NCBI GenBank assembly: GCA_964471945.1
Contig: CAYYIJ010000026.1
Coordinates: forward strand, 1-25,582
Direction: 5' to 3'
Length of the DNA: 25,582 nt
From: JASEHD01 sp964471945
GTDB taxonomy: Bacteria > Bacteroidota > Ignavibacteria > UBA10030 > SZUA-254
Each line of letters starts with the position of its first letter. Position 1 is the first letter of the stretch. Below are positions 16,560-24,327 of this stretch, piece after piece. Below the pieces are notes generated by a model. It worked only from the letters and a program-made list of their open reading frames with translations. It was not told the origin of the DNA and ran no database searches. A program made the position numbers and the translations under genes.

Positions 16560-17420
16560 ATGCCAAAATCCATAGGCATTCTCTTTGTGGCGAGTGAAGC
16601 AGATCCATTCATTAAATCCGGATGTATTGGAGACCTCGCAGGTAGTCTGCCAAAAACTCTTAAATCATTCGGACATGATATCCGCGTGATGCTCCCCAAT
16701 TATGGATCGATAAGCAATAGGCGATTCCAAATTCACAATCTTCTTAGAATGAAGGATATTGAAGTTCCGATCTCCTCGTCCACGGTACATGCATATGTAA
16801 GATCATCTTACCTTAGCAGTGAAAGTTTTAAAGTGCTTGTTTACTTCCTTGCAAATGATCGTTACTTTAATCGAGAAGGTCTATATTTTCATCCCGAAAC
16901 AAAAAAATATTTTATTGACAATGATGAGCGATTCATATTTTTTTGCCGTGGGGTTTTAGAAACATTGAAACGCCTGCAGTGGCAGCCCGACATAATCCAT
17001 TGCAACGATTGGCAGTGTGGACTTATCCCCGCATACCTAAAAACTCTTTATAAGGATGATCCTTATTACAAGCATATGAAAACCGTCTTCACGGTTTACA
17101 GTCTTGCATATTACGCTTCATTTCCGAAAAGCTCTATCGAAAAGACTGGATTACCATTGCATCTTTTCAACGGAAACGGTTTGGAATCGGATCGCTTGAA
17201 TTTTTTGAAAATGGGACTAATTTTTGCAGATGTTATTACAACATTTGGCAATAAAGCCAAAAGAGGTATCGTGAAGTCGCCGGATGATGACATGGGAAAA
17301 ATATTAAATTCTCGGAAGAACGTAGTCGTATCAATGAATTCCAACAATTATACGGAACAGGAAAACATTGCTCACAAACTTGTCGATATTTATCGCAACT
17401 TGGCGAAAAACAACGGATGA
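16560..17420 (+). CDS. Stand-alone, probably inactive glycogen/starch synthase N-domain (GT5)
   Basis: A 286-residue protein matching only the N-terminal Rossmann half of GT5 glycogen synthases: ILFVASEADPFIKSG at the start, HCNDWQCGLIPAYLK (147-161) and TVYSLAYYASF (178-188). Full enzymes are about 480 residues and need the C-terminal GT-B half for nucleotide-sugar binding; it is absent and the frame ends cleanly. Conserved motifs are altered: KxGGL is KSGCI (19-23), the DWH element is DWQ, and the IHN element is VYS. Catalysis is therefore unlikely. A short glycogen-synthase-like gene next to DUF4270 is a linkage I recall from Bacteroidota, and here a DUF4270-like gene lies one gene downstream. 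So this looks like a conserved paralogue and not a recent truncation. Its stop overlaps the gmhB start (ATGA, 17417-17420). Its function is unknown; a sugar-nucleotide sensing or scaffold role is speculation. Confidence 0.75.
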   Translation: MPKSIGILFVASEADPFIKSGCIGDLAGSLPKTLKSFGHDIRVMLPNYGSISNRRFQIHNLLRMKDIEVPISSSTVHAYVRSSYLSSESFKVLVYFLANDRYFNREGLYFHPETKKYFIDNDERFIFFCRGVLETLKRLQWQPDIIHCNDWQCGLIPAYLKTLYKDDPYYKHMKTVFTVYSLAYYASFPKSSIEKTGLPLHLFNGNGLESDRLNFLKMGLIFADVITTFGNKAKRGIVKSPDDDMGKILNSRKNVVVSMNSNNYTEQENIAHKLVDIYRNLAKNNG

Positions 17421-18016
17421 ACAATGTCGGCATATTCCTCGATCGTGATGGGACTATTAATCACGAAGTAGATTTTCTACACTCATCCACTGACTTGAAT
17501 CTGCTACCTAACTCTGGAAAAGCAATTCATGAAGCAAATCAGTACGGTTGGAATGTATTTGTTATTACAAATCAATCTGGGATAGCACGTGGTATTTTAA
17601 CTGAGGATGAACTTCGAATAATTCACAACACACTTAGACAAGAGCTTCAAAAACATGATGCAAAACTCGACGCAATTTACTATTGTCCGCATCACCCTGA
17701 TATCGGTGAACCACCATTCCGAAAAGAGTGCGATTGTAGAAAACCGAAATTTGGCATGTTAGAAAAAGCTGCAGCGGAATACAATATCAATCTGAAAGAT
17801 TCATTTGTTATAGGTGACAAGCTGATTGACGTACAAACTGGAAATAATTGCGGAGCGACTTCGATTCTTGTTCTCACCGGATACGGTAAAACCGAGTTAG
17901 AGCTTTGCCGCAAACAAAATATTCTACCCCATTATATCGCAAACGATCTATATGATGCAATCCAAATTATAAAAAGAAAAATTCAAAACGAAATTCCCAT
18001 TTCAATGAAAACCTGA
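17417..18016 (+). CDS. gmhB: D-glycero-D-manno-heptose 1,7-bisphosphate 7-phosphatase (GmhB)
   Basis: A cytoplasmic HAD-IIIA phosphatase that removes the 7-phosphate from heptose 1,7-bisphosphate in the route to ADP- or GDP-heptose for LPS or S-layer glycans. The 199-residue protein has the nucleophile motif FLDRDGT (D9 and D11), the second motif VITNQSG (49-55) and the third motif IGDKLID (D134, D138). It also has the GmhB-specific zinc loop, with C90 and H92 in CPHHP and C105 and C107 in CDCRKP. All key residues are present. It starts within an ATGA overlap with the GT5-like gene, so it is translationally coupled to it, and it ends 8 nt before the DUF4270-like gene. Histidinol-phosphate phosphatases of the same family lack a histidine operon context here, so GmhB is preferred. 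Confidence 0.88.
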   Translation: MNNVGIFLDRDGTINHEVDFLHSSTDLNLLPNSGKAIHEANQYGWNVFVITNQSGIARGILTEDELRIIHNTLRQELQKHDAKLDAIYYCPHHPDIGEPPFRKECDCRKPKFGMLEKAAAEYNINLKDSFVIGDKLIDVQTGNNCGATSILVLTGYGKTELELCRKQNILPHYIANDLYDAIQIIKRKIQNEIPISMKT

Positions 18017-18024
18017 AAATTATT

Positions 18025-19179
18025 ATGAAATTTGTTATACTTTCTATCCTCTTTGTTGTATTTATCATCTCAATCATCGGAATCGGATGCAGCGACGAGC
18101 CAAGTGAACTTGGTCTTGGTTTAATCTCCCCCGAAGATACTTTAAAGCTATCATCAATCGTAACGAAAGCGACAACAGATTCTACATTCCTCTACAGAAT
18201 TGCTGGAGCTTCAAGATTGATGATCGGAAATTATTCGGATTTAGAAACAAACATTCAGTCATGTGCAATGATTCAATTCACCGGATTTAAGGATATCCCC
18301 AAAAATTCAATAATCGAATCTGCTGTTATCAAAATACCAATTAATTACACATTCGGGGATTCCTCCCATCTGATGGTGATGGAGACTCATGAAATACTTC
18401 GTTCGTGGAGTAAGGATTCTTTTATTTGGGATAGTATCGACAATAATTTCTACAATAGCGCACCAGATTCGACTTTTCTTCTAAGAATAAGTGAAACTGA
18501 CACTGCCATATTAAGAGTTGATAAACTCGTCCACAAATGGGTTCAAAATCGGGATAGTTTACAATATGGAATTATATTAATACCGTTGGGAGAACGACAG
18601 AGTCGGCCAGATAGAGGAATTATTTTTGGCACAAATAATACACCTCTTTTAACAGTTACATATCGTGATTCGGTCGATAGTGTCAGAATATTTGATGCCA
18701 AAGTAGCACAACAAACCTATGCAGCGAATGGAACGGTGCCTACTATCCCTCAAAAAATATTTCTTCAAGCCGGCATAGGTTACCGCGGACTGATTCGATT
18801 CGATTCTCTTTCCATTCCAGATCGGGTGAGCATTTCTGATGCTAAACTGGAATTATCGGTAGATAATGATTTGTCAATCATGAATTCTTTCTCTCGTGAC
18901 TCGATACTCGTTTATCTCGTACGCAAGAATTCTTATCCATACGATTCCCTTGCATGGTCAACATTTTGTAAAAGAAGCGATAAAGACACCAATACATATA
19001 TATATATTGCAGACATGAGAACAATTGTCCAGCAATGGATACTTCGGGAGCCAAACTACGGCATTGTAATTAGACCATACGGTGAATCATCAACCTTTGA
19101 CCGTTTTGCACTGTATGGAGCTTCTGCTCCTGATATATTTCGACCAAAACTTACAATAACATACTCGGTGCTACCATGA
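18025..19179 (+). CDS. DUF4270-like outer lipoprotein
   Basis: A 384-residue probable lipoprotein. A strongly hydrophobic leader ends at C22 in GIGCSDEPSELGLGL. The lipobox is imperfect (G at -3), but the following CSDEPSELG stretch is what DUF4270 lipoproteins of Bacteroidota show right after their cysteine. Two similar halves follow, each with a paired strand pattern and a tail such as IVQQWILREPNYGIVIRPYG (about 334-353) or LVHKWVQNRDSLQYGIILIP (172-191). This suggests an internal duplication of a carbohydrate-binding-like beta-sandwich. No catalytic residues are apparent. It overlaps the next gene (an outer-membrane barrel) by ATGA at 19176-19179, which suggests the two products work together at the outer membrane. 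A short (AT)6 run lies at 18996-19007 inside the frame. The family call is by motif and context. Confidence 0.65.
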   Translation: MKFVILSILFVVFIISIIGIGCSDEPSELGLGLISPEDTLKLSSIVTKATTDSTFLYRIAGASRLMIGNYSDLETNIQSCAMIQFTGFKDIPKNSIIESAVIKIPINYTFGDSSHLMVMETHEILRSWSKDSFIWDSIDNNFYNSAPDSTFLLRISETDTAILRVDKLVHKWVQNRDSLQYGIILIPLGERQSRPDRGIIFGTNNTPLLTVTYRDSVDSVRIFDAKVAQQTYAANGTVPTIPQKIFLQAGIGYRGLIRFDSLSIPDRVSISDAKLELSVDNDLSIMNSFSRDSILVYLVRKNSYPYDSLAWSTFCKRSDKDTNTYIYIADMRTIVQQWILREPNYGIVIRPYGESSTFDRFALYGASAPDIFRPKLTITYSVLP

Positions 19180-20450
19180 TAAAGTCGAATAGAAACACAT
19201 TTCTTCTGATTGTTTCACTCTTTTTGATTGTCTTACTTTCCACGGGAGTTCAAGCAGGAAACGGTGGATCGGGATATTCCAGATATGGACTTGGTGATAT
19301 TAATCATTTTACCTCGAGCCGCTTCAGTGGGATGGGCAGAGCTTCTATTGGATTGTTGACTACCAATTCAATCAATCAATTGAATCCAGCCGCATGGTCT
19401 CAGTTAAATCGCACCCGATATGAAATCAGTCTTACTTATCAAGGGTTTGCTTCAACGGATTGGCAAAAATCAACATATCTAAGCGAAACATTTTTCAATG
19501 GTTTTATGATCACGCTCCCGATCTTGCCAAAAAAAGGAATGATTCTTGGAGTGGGTATAACACCATTCAGCAGGATAAACTACCATAAAATTTCTCCCGG
19601 TTTGTTCAACGACCTTAAATATAAAACAGAATATATCGGTAGTGGTGGACTTTCACGCGGTCGCTTAGGATTATCTGGAATACTATATACCGACTTACAG
19701 CTCGGGGTTGAATTCAATTATCTTTTCGGGACGACCAATTATACAACAAAGCAAAAATTTAATAGCCCAATTTACAGCGATGCAGAAGTCATTCGCTCCT
19801 CTGATCTAAGAGGGATTAACCTGACCTTCGGTACAATATACAGTGGATTTAAAAAAATATTTAATATCTCGAATATTAAATCCTTCAATGCTGGTTTGAT
19901 TTTTACAACATCATCATCGTTAACAACTCAAGAAGAAAAACTTTATACGTTTCACACGCCATATAATACTTCCTATGATACACTAACCTTGCAAACAAAA
20001 AATATTGATCTCCCTTTCAGTATGGGATTTGGCCTCTCATTAACAACAGAACGAATTTTACTTGCCACCGATTTCCATTTCCAAAATTGGGGAAATTATA
20101 AAGTTAATGGTTTATCTGTACCCGAGCTGCGAAACAGTTACCAGTTTGGCTTTGGAATAGAACTTCTACCCAAAAAAGGCCCGTCAACAACTTTATATGG
20201 AATGATTTCATACAGATTCGGATTTTTCTACAATGCTACCTCCTTTCAACTTAAGACGCAGCCTATTAAGGAGATCGGAGTAACAAGTGGTTTAGGGATT
20301 CCAATCTTCGGAGACACCCGAATTGATGTAGGATTAGAGTATAGCTACCGTGGAACCACGCTTCAGCAGCTTCAGCGGGATAATATCATAAGAATAAACA
20401 TGACCCTAAGCGGCAGCGAATTATGGTTCGAACGTCCTGAACGTGAATGA
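19176..20450 (+). CDS. Outer-membrane beta-barrel, FadL/PorV-like
   Basis: A 424-residue exported protein with a signal peptide ending near A27 and a mature start SGYSRYGLGDINHF (32-45), SRFSGMGRASIGL and then NSINQLNPAAWSQL. This order (aromatic 'YS.YGLG', 'MG.A', 'NPA.W') is typical of FadL-like Bacteroidota barrels, including transport-type and T9SS-accessory proteins. The rest consists of amphipathic strands (e.g. LGLSGILYTDLQLGVEFNYL). It could be a hydrophobic-compound transporter or a partner of the DUF4270-like lipoprotein, with which it shares a 4-nt ATGA overlap. It is not close enough to PorV to be called one. It ends in a second ATGA overlap with rpiB. Confidence 0.7.
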   Translation: MIKSNRNTFLLIVSLFLIVLLSTGVQAGNGGSGYSRYGLGDINHFTSSRFSGMGRASIGLLTTNSINQLNPAAWSQLNRTRYEISLTYQGFASTDWQKSTYLSETFFNGFMITLPILPKKGMILGVGITPFSRINYHKISPGLFNDLKYKTEYIGSGGLSRGRLGLSGILYTDLQLGVEFNYLFGTTNYTTKQKFNSPIYSDAEVIRSSDLRGINLTFGTIYSGFKKIFNISNIKSFNAGLIFTTSSSLTTQEEKLYTFHTPYNTSYDTLTLQTKNIDLPFSMGFGLSLTTERILLATDFHFQNWGNYKVNGLSVPELRNSYQFGFGIELLPKKGPSTTLYGMISYRFGFFYNATSFQLKTQPIKEIGVTSGLGIPIFGDTRIDVGLEYSYRGTTLQQLQRDNIIRINMTLSGSELWFERPERE

Positions 20451-20902
20451 GGAATGATTATCCTATGATTGCAGTTGGCGCTGACCATGCAGGTTATGAA
20501 TACAAAGAGAAAATAAAAGAACTTTTGAGAACGATGAATATCGAATTCCAAGATTTTGGGACAGATTCTGCAACATCAACAGATTATCCCGACTACGCAT
20601 ATAAAGTTGCTGAATTTGTCGCGTCAGGAAAAGGCGAATTTGGGATATTAATATGTGGTACGGGCATTGGAATGTCTATTACTGCAAACAAACATAAGGG
20701 CATACGTGCAAGTAATGTCGAATCTGTTGAAGCCTCAAAATTGGCAAGGGCGCATAACAATGCAAATATTCTTGCCGTTGGCTCGCGATTGACAACTTGG
20801 GAAACTGCGAAAGAAATTATTAAGGTCTTTCTTTCAACAAAGTTTGAAGGCGGCAGACACTCGCAACGAGTAGAGAAAATTCATTCACTAACAAATCTGT
20901 AA
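20447..20902 (+). CDS. rpiB: Ribose 5-phosphate isomerase B / RpiB-LacAB family
   Basis: A cytoplasmic isomerase interconverting ribulose 5-phosphate and ribose 5-phosphate in the pentose phosphate pathway. Signature motifs are present: GADHAGYEYK (11-20), LICGTGIGMSI with the catalytic-type cysteine C70, RAHNNANILAVGSR with H103, and a C-terminal HSQRVEKI. The length of 151 residues is normal. The ATG at 20447 overlaps the stop of the barrel gene (ATGA) and adds six residues before the usual family start; the ATG at 20465 (MIAVGADHAG), preceded by GAGGA, is equally plausible. The glyA gene follows 24 nt downstream. Some RpiB-family members isomerise allose or galactose phosphates, which cannot be excluded. 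Confidence 0.92.
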   Translation: MRNDYPMIAVGADHAGYEYKEKIKELLRTMNIEFQDFGTDSATSTDYPDYAYKVAEFVASGKGEFGILICGTGIGMSITANKHKGIRASNVESVEASKLARAHNNANILAVGSRLTTWETAKEIIKVFLSTKFEGGRHSQRVEKIHSLTNL

Positions 20903-20926
20903 TTTTCTAATAGTTTAATAATATTT

Positions 20927-22225
20927 ATGAATGATCTAATTAAACATGATCCAGAAGTTTTCAATGCAATCCATAATGAAATCAATCGACAAAATACAAA
21001 GTTAGAGCTTATTGCCTCAGAGAATTTTGTTAGTCGGGCGGTGCTTGAAGCATTGGGCTCTGTCATGACGAATAAATACGCCGAGGGTTACCCGGGCAAG
21101 CGGTACTACGGTGGGTGTGAGTTTGTGGATGTTGCAGAAGACCTTGCTCGTGATCGAGCAAAAAAATTATTCGGTGCTGAATATGCAAACGTTCAACCTC
21201 ATTCCGGCTCGCAGGCAAATATGGCTGTCTATTTCACGTTTGTGAAACCGGGTGATAAAGTGATGGGAATGAATCTCTCTCACGGTGGACATCTTACACA
21301 TGGCTCGACTGTAAATTTCTCCGGACAGCTTTATAACTTCGTTGCTTACGGTGTAAAGAAAGAAACTGGCTACATAGATTATGATGAAGTTGAAACAATT
21401 GCCCTACGGGAAAAACCAAAAATGATAACCGTAGGTGCAAGCGCTTACTCTCGTAACATAGATTATAAAGCGTTTCGTGTTATCGCTGATAAAATTGGCG
21501 CGTTTCTATTTGCCGATATCGCGCATCCGGCTGGCTTGATAGCTAAGAATTTATTGAACGATCCTCTTCCTCATTGTCACGTTGTTACATCTACTACGCA
21601 TAAAACACTACGCGGTCCTCGCGGCGGATTTATTCTGATGGGGAAAGATTTTGAGAACCCGTTCGGCGCTGTCGCTCCAAAATCCGGAAGAAAGAAAATG
21701 ATGTCGGAGCTTATTGATTCGATGGTAATTCCCGGCATTCAAGGCGGTCCACTCATGCACGTGATTGCAGCAAAAGCAGTGGGATTTCTTGAGAATCTGC
21801 ACCCGGAATTTGAAACTTATGCAAAACAGGTTATCAAAAATGCACAAGCACTCGCAAAAAAAATGACAGAGCTTGGTTATTACATAATATCTGGTGGAAC
21901 CGACAATCATCTTATGTTAATCGACTTACGAAATAAAAATCTAACCGGAAAAACAGCTCAGGAAGCTCTTGATCCGGCAGGGATTACTGTAAATAAGAAC
22001 GGTGTACCTTTCGATGATAAGAGTCCACTAATCACAAGCGGTATCCGCATGGGAACTCCCGCTCTTACTACGCGAGGGATGAAAGAGCCTGAAATGGAAA
22101 TCGTTGGCGAATTGATTGATGAAGTTCTTAAAAACATTGGAAACACAAATGTTTATAAAGAGGTCGAGAAGAAAGTACAAATATTATGTGATAATTTTCC
22201 ACTTTACTTGGATTTAATGGAATGA
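20927..22225 (+). CDS. glyA: Serine hydroxymethyltransferase
   Basis: A PLP-dependent cytoplasmic enzyme that converts serine and tetrahydrofolate to glycine and 5,10-methylene-tetrahydrofolate, feeding one-carbon metabolism. The 432-residue protein has all hallmarks: LELIASENFVS (26-36), NKYAEGYPGKRYYGGCEFVD (49-68), the SGSQAN cofactor-binding loop (93-98), FADIAHPAGLIA, and the PLP lysine K226 in TSTTHKTLRGPRGG. The C-terminal TSGIRMGTPALTTRG element is intact. The length is typical and nothing is unusual. It sits in the co-directional cluster between rpiB and tatC, with short gaps on both sides. Confidence 0.97.
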   Translation: MNDLIKHDPEVFNAIHNEINRQNTKLELIASENFVSRAVLEALGSVMTNKYAEGYPGKRYYGGCEFVDVAEDLARDRAKKLFGAEYANVQPHSGSQANMAVYFTFVKPGDKVMGMNLSHGGHLTHGSTVNFSGQLYNFVAYGVKKETGYIDYDEVETIALREKPKMITVGASAYSRNIDYKAFRVIADKIGAFLFADIAHPAGLIAKNLLNDPLPHCHVVTSTTHKTLRGPRGGFILMGKDFENPFGAVAPKSGRKKMMSELIDSMVIPGIQGGPLMHVIAAKAVGFLENLHPEFETYAKQVIKNAQALAKKMTELGYYIISGGTDNHLMLIDLRNKNLTGKTAQEALDPAGITVNKNGVPFDDKSPLITSGIRMGTPALTTRGMKEPEMEIVGELIDEVLKNIGNTNVYKEVEKKVQILCDNFPLYLDLME

Positions 22226-22232
22226 TTCACAT

Positions 22233-22248
22233 TTTCCGTAAATACGGA
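22233..22248 (+). other. Small perfect hairpin in the glyA-tatC gap
   Basis: TTCCGTA (22233-22239) and TACGGAA (22242-22248) are perfect inverted repeats with a 2-nt centre. They end 10 nt before the preferred tatC ATG. There is no T-tract, so it is not an intrinsic terminator. It could structure the tatC start region or be a protein-binding site; chance cannot be excluded. Confidence 0.3.
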
Positions 22249-22258
22249 ATTGAATCTC

Positions 22259-23059
22259 ATGTTTAAAAAAGAAAAACCATATCAAGACATTCAGGAGTTA
22301 TCGGATGAATCTAAAACAACTGAACAAGAAATGACTTTCCTCGAACACCTCGAGGAACTCAGGTGGCGCATCATTAAAGCTATAATCGGAACCATTGTCG
22401 CAACAGGTATCTGCGGTATTTTTTCCGATTGGATCGTAAACACAGCGATTATCCGCCCGAGCCAGCTTACCAATCCACCACTCTCCCTAATTAATACAAT
22501 CCCGTACGGGCAGATTACCTTCTACATGATAATAATACTCATGTCTGGTATCATTATAAGTTCTCCATGGATTCTCTACCAGTTTTGGAAGTTCATCCAG
22601 CCGGGATTGCTCGCTAAGGAGCGCCAATATATTTCTGGTATTGTGTTTGCTACAACAATTTGTTTTTTATCCGGTGTTGCTTTTGCATATTTTATTATGC
22701 TGCCTTACATGCTGCAGTTTTTTGCAGTTTTTGGAACAGAAGGCATTCAAAACATGATTTCGATACACGCGTATGTCAGTTTCGTTCTCCAATTGATTTT
22801 AATTTCCGGATTGATATTTGAGCTTCCAATGGTTTCATATTTCCTTGCACGACTCGGTGTTATCACACCAAAATTCATGAGGAAATATCGTCGCCATGCA
22901 GTTGTAGCAATTTTAATTATCGCGGCTATTGTTACACCAACTACAGATCCGTTTACGATGGGAGTTTTTGCTTTGCCAATGATGTTATTATATGAGATCA
23001 GTATTATAATTGCTGGTATTGCAAAAAGGAAGAGAGAAGCCGTTGAATTTGCTGGATAA
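22259..23059 (+). CDS. tatC: Twin-arginine translocase subunit TatC
   Basis: The inner-membrane receptor core of the Tat pathway, which recognises twin-arginine signal peptides and exports folded proteins with TatA/TatB. The protein has the conserved N-terminal TFLEHLEELRWRI motif, then six hydrophobic segments. IISSPWILYQFWKFIQPGL and LLAKERQY correspond to the conserved first cytoplasmic loop, and ATIVTPTTDPFTM-like residues lie before the last segments. I prefer the ATG at 22259 (MFKKEKPY, 266 residues); a TTG at 22250 would add three residues. No tatA or tatB gene is in the window. It lies 33 nt after glyA and 20 nt before the prenyl synthase gene. Confidence 0.95.
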   Translation: MFKKEKPYQDIQELSDESKTTEQEMTFLEHLEELRWRIIKAIIGTIVATGICGIFSDWIVNTAIIRPSQLTNPPLSLINTIPYGQITFYMIIILMSGIIISSPWILYQFWKFIQPGLLAKERQYISGIVFATTICFLSGVAFAYFIMLPYMLQFFAVFGTEGIQNMISIHAYVSFVLQLILISGLIFELPMVSYFLARLGVITPKFMRKYRRHAVVAILIIAAIVTPTTDPFTMGVFALPMMLLYEISIIIAGIAKRKREAVEFAG

Positions 23060-23079
23060 GCTTTCAACTGAGAATTAAA

Positions 23080-24051
23080 ATGAATCTAAAAATAATTACA
23101 CAACCGATACAAGAAGAACTTGAAAAATTCGATAATCATTTTCACCACGCTATGCGCTCGAAAGTGGCTTTCGTTGATTTGATTGTGCGGTACATTGTGA
23201 AGCAGAAAGGTAAACGTATCCGACCCGCACTTGTGCTTCTTACCGCTAAAATGTGTGGTGAGGTAAACGATAGCACTTACCGTGGAGCATCGCTTGTTGA
23301 AATTCTTCACACAGCCACACTGATTCATGATGATGTTGTAGACGATGCTGATACGAGGCGCGGTTTTCCATCCATAAATGCAATGTGGAAAAAAAAGATT
23401 GCCGTTCTGATGGGCGATTATATGCTGGCTAAAGGATTGCTTTTATCTTTAAATAATAATGATTTCCAATTTTTAAAAATTACGTCCGATGCCGTTCGAC
23501 GAATGAGCGAAGCTGAGATTTTACAAATCAAGAAAAGTAAAGACCTCGATATAGATGAACCGACTTATCTGAAAATTATCTCCGATAAAACTGCATCGCT
23601 TTTTGCCACCTGCTGCGAAATAGGAGCTACGAGTGCAACACCTAATGAGAAAATCCATCAAAGCATGAGAGCTTACGGTGAAAATCTCGGTATGGTTTTT
23701 CAGATTCGGGATGACCTGCTTGATTATACTGGCAGAAAAAGCATTATCGGAAAACCAACCAGTTTAGATATGAAGGCGAAGAAACTAACACTTCCGCTGA
23801 TTCACTCGCTTAGCAAAGCATCAAAAAACCAATCGAAAGAAATCATCCGCATCATTAAAGATGGCGAAAAGAAAAAAGATCTTCAGCAAGTGGTTGAGTT
23901 TGCACATAAGTTTGGTGGGATTGATTACACAATAAAAAAAGCGGGACAATATTCCGCCAATGCACTTGAAGCTTTACAGATGCTCCCATCCTCGCCTGCC
24001 AAAAATTCCCTTACACAGTTTGTTGAGTTTGTGATGGAAAGGAGTAAGTAG
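23080..24051 (+). CDS. Long-chain polyprenyl diphosphate synthase
   Basis: A trans-prenyltransferase that elongates farnesyl or geranylgeranyl diphosphate with isopentenyl diphosphate, giving the side chain of menaquinone or a similar long polyprenyl chain. The 323-residue protein has GKRIRPALVLLTA (44-56), the first aspartate-rich motif IHDDVVDDADTRRG (82-95) and the second, FQIRDDLLDYTG (207-218). The residues 4 and 5 places before the first motif are T80 and A79. These are small, which is the pattern linked to long-chain (IspB/HepT-like) products. All catalytic aspartates are present. The product chain length cannot be set from sequence, so no firm symbol is given (ispB/hepT are candidates). 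It is the last gene of the plus-strand cluster; no intrinsic terminator is visible after it. Confidence 0.93.
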   Translation: MNLKIITQPIQEELEKFDNHFHHAMRSKVAFVDLIVRYIVKQKGKRIRPALVLLTAKMCGEVNDSTYRGASLVEILHTATLIHDDVVDDADTRRGFPSINAMWKKKIAVLMGDYMLAKGLLLSLNNNDFQFLKITSDAVRRMSEAEILQIKKSKDLDIDEPTYLKIISDKTASLFATCCEIGATSATPNEKIHQSMRAYGENLGMVFQIRDDLLDYTGRKSIIGKPTSLDMKAKKLTLPLIHSLSKASKNQSKEIIRIIKDGEKKKDLQQVVEFAHKFGGIDYTIKKAGQYSANALEALQMLPSSPAKNSLTQFVEFVMERSK

Positions 24052-24327
24052 AGCAAAAGTGTCATTCCCGAATCCTGTCCCCGAACGTCTTTATCGGGGA
24101 GCTCCTATCGGGGATCCAGAATGTAGGCGCAACCTTTGCCGAAAGCATCCATTTTGGACAGATTGCGTTCTCGGCTCTAATTCGCAGACATAAAGTCTGC
24201 GGCTACTGGAAAATATTTCTTCTTGGACAACTCCTTGATGGTCGGATTGCCTCGTCTCCCGTTTCAATTCTCGAAACGGAATCCTCGCAAAGACGTTTCA
24301 TTATTTAACAGCACCAACTTCATCACT
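24052..24327. repeat. Convergent spacer with several inverted repeats (degenerate dispersed repeats)
   Basis: This 276-bp non-coding gap carries three separate hairpins. TCCCCGA/TCGGGGA (24078-24084 and 24094-24100, with a further copy of the right arm at 24108-24114) is bracketed by CATTC (24063-24067) and GAATG (24119-24123). CGCAGAC/GTCTGCG (24183-24189, 24195-24201) and CCGTTTC/GAAACGG (24259-24265, 24273-24279) follow; the last is bracketed by CGTCT/AGACG. Phrases such as 'GTCATTCCCGAATCC...GGGGATCCAGAATG' and 'CCTCGCAAAGACG' look like the REP/MITE-type repeats scattered between genes in many genomes. Only one copy of each is in the window, so dispersed status is inferred. There are no T-tracts and no gene. 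Confidence 0.55.

Noticed and set aside
16560..17420. Annotation as a functional glycogen synthase (glgA)
   Set aside because: The C-terminal half is missing and several conserved substrate-site motifs are changed; naming it glgA would mislead.
18996..19007. (AT)6 run in the DUF4270-like gene as a phase-variation switch
   Set aside because: Six dinucleotide units are too few to expect frequent slippage, and the run encodes a normal Y-I-Y-I strand in frame.
24259..24279. CCGTTTC/GAAACGG hairpin as an intrinsic terminator
   Set aside because: No T-tract follows on either strand.
24052..24327. CRISPR array
   Set aside because: The hairpins differ from each other and are not evenly spaced, there are no identical repeats with unique spacers, and no cas gene is nearby.
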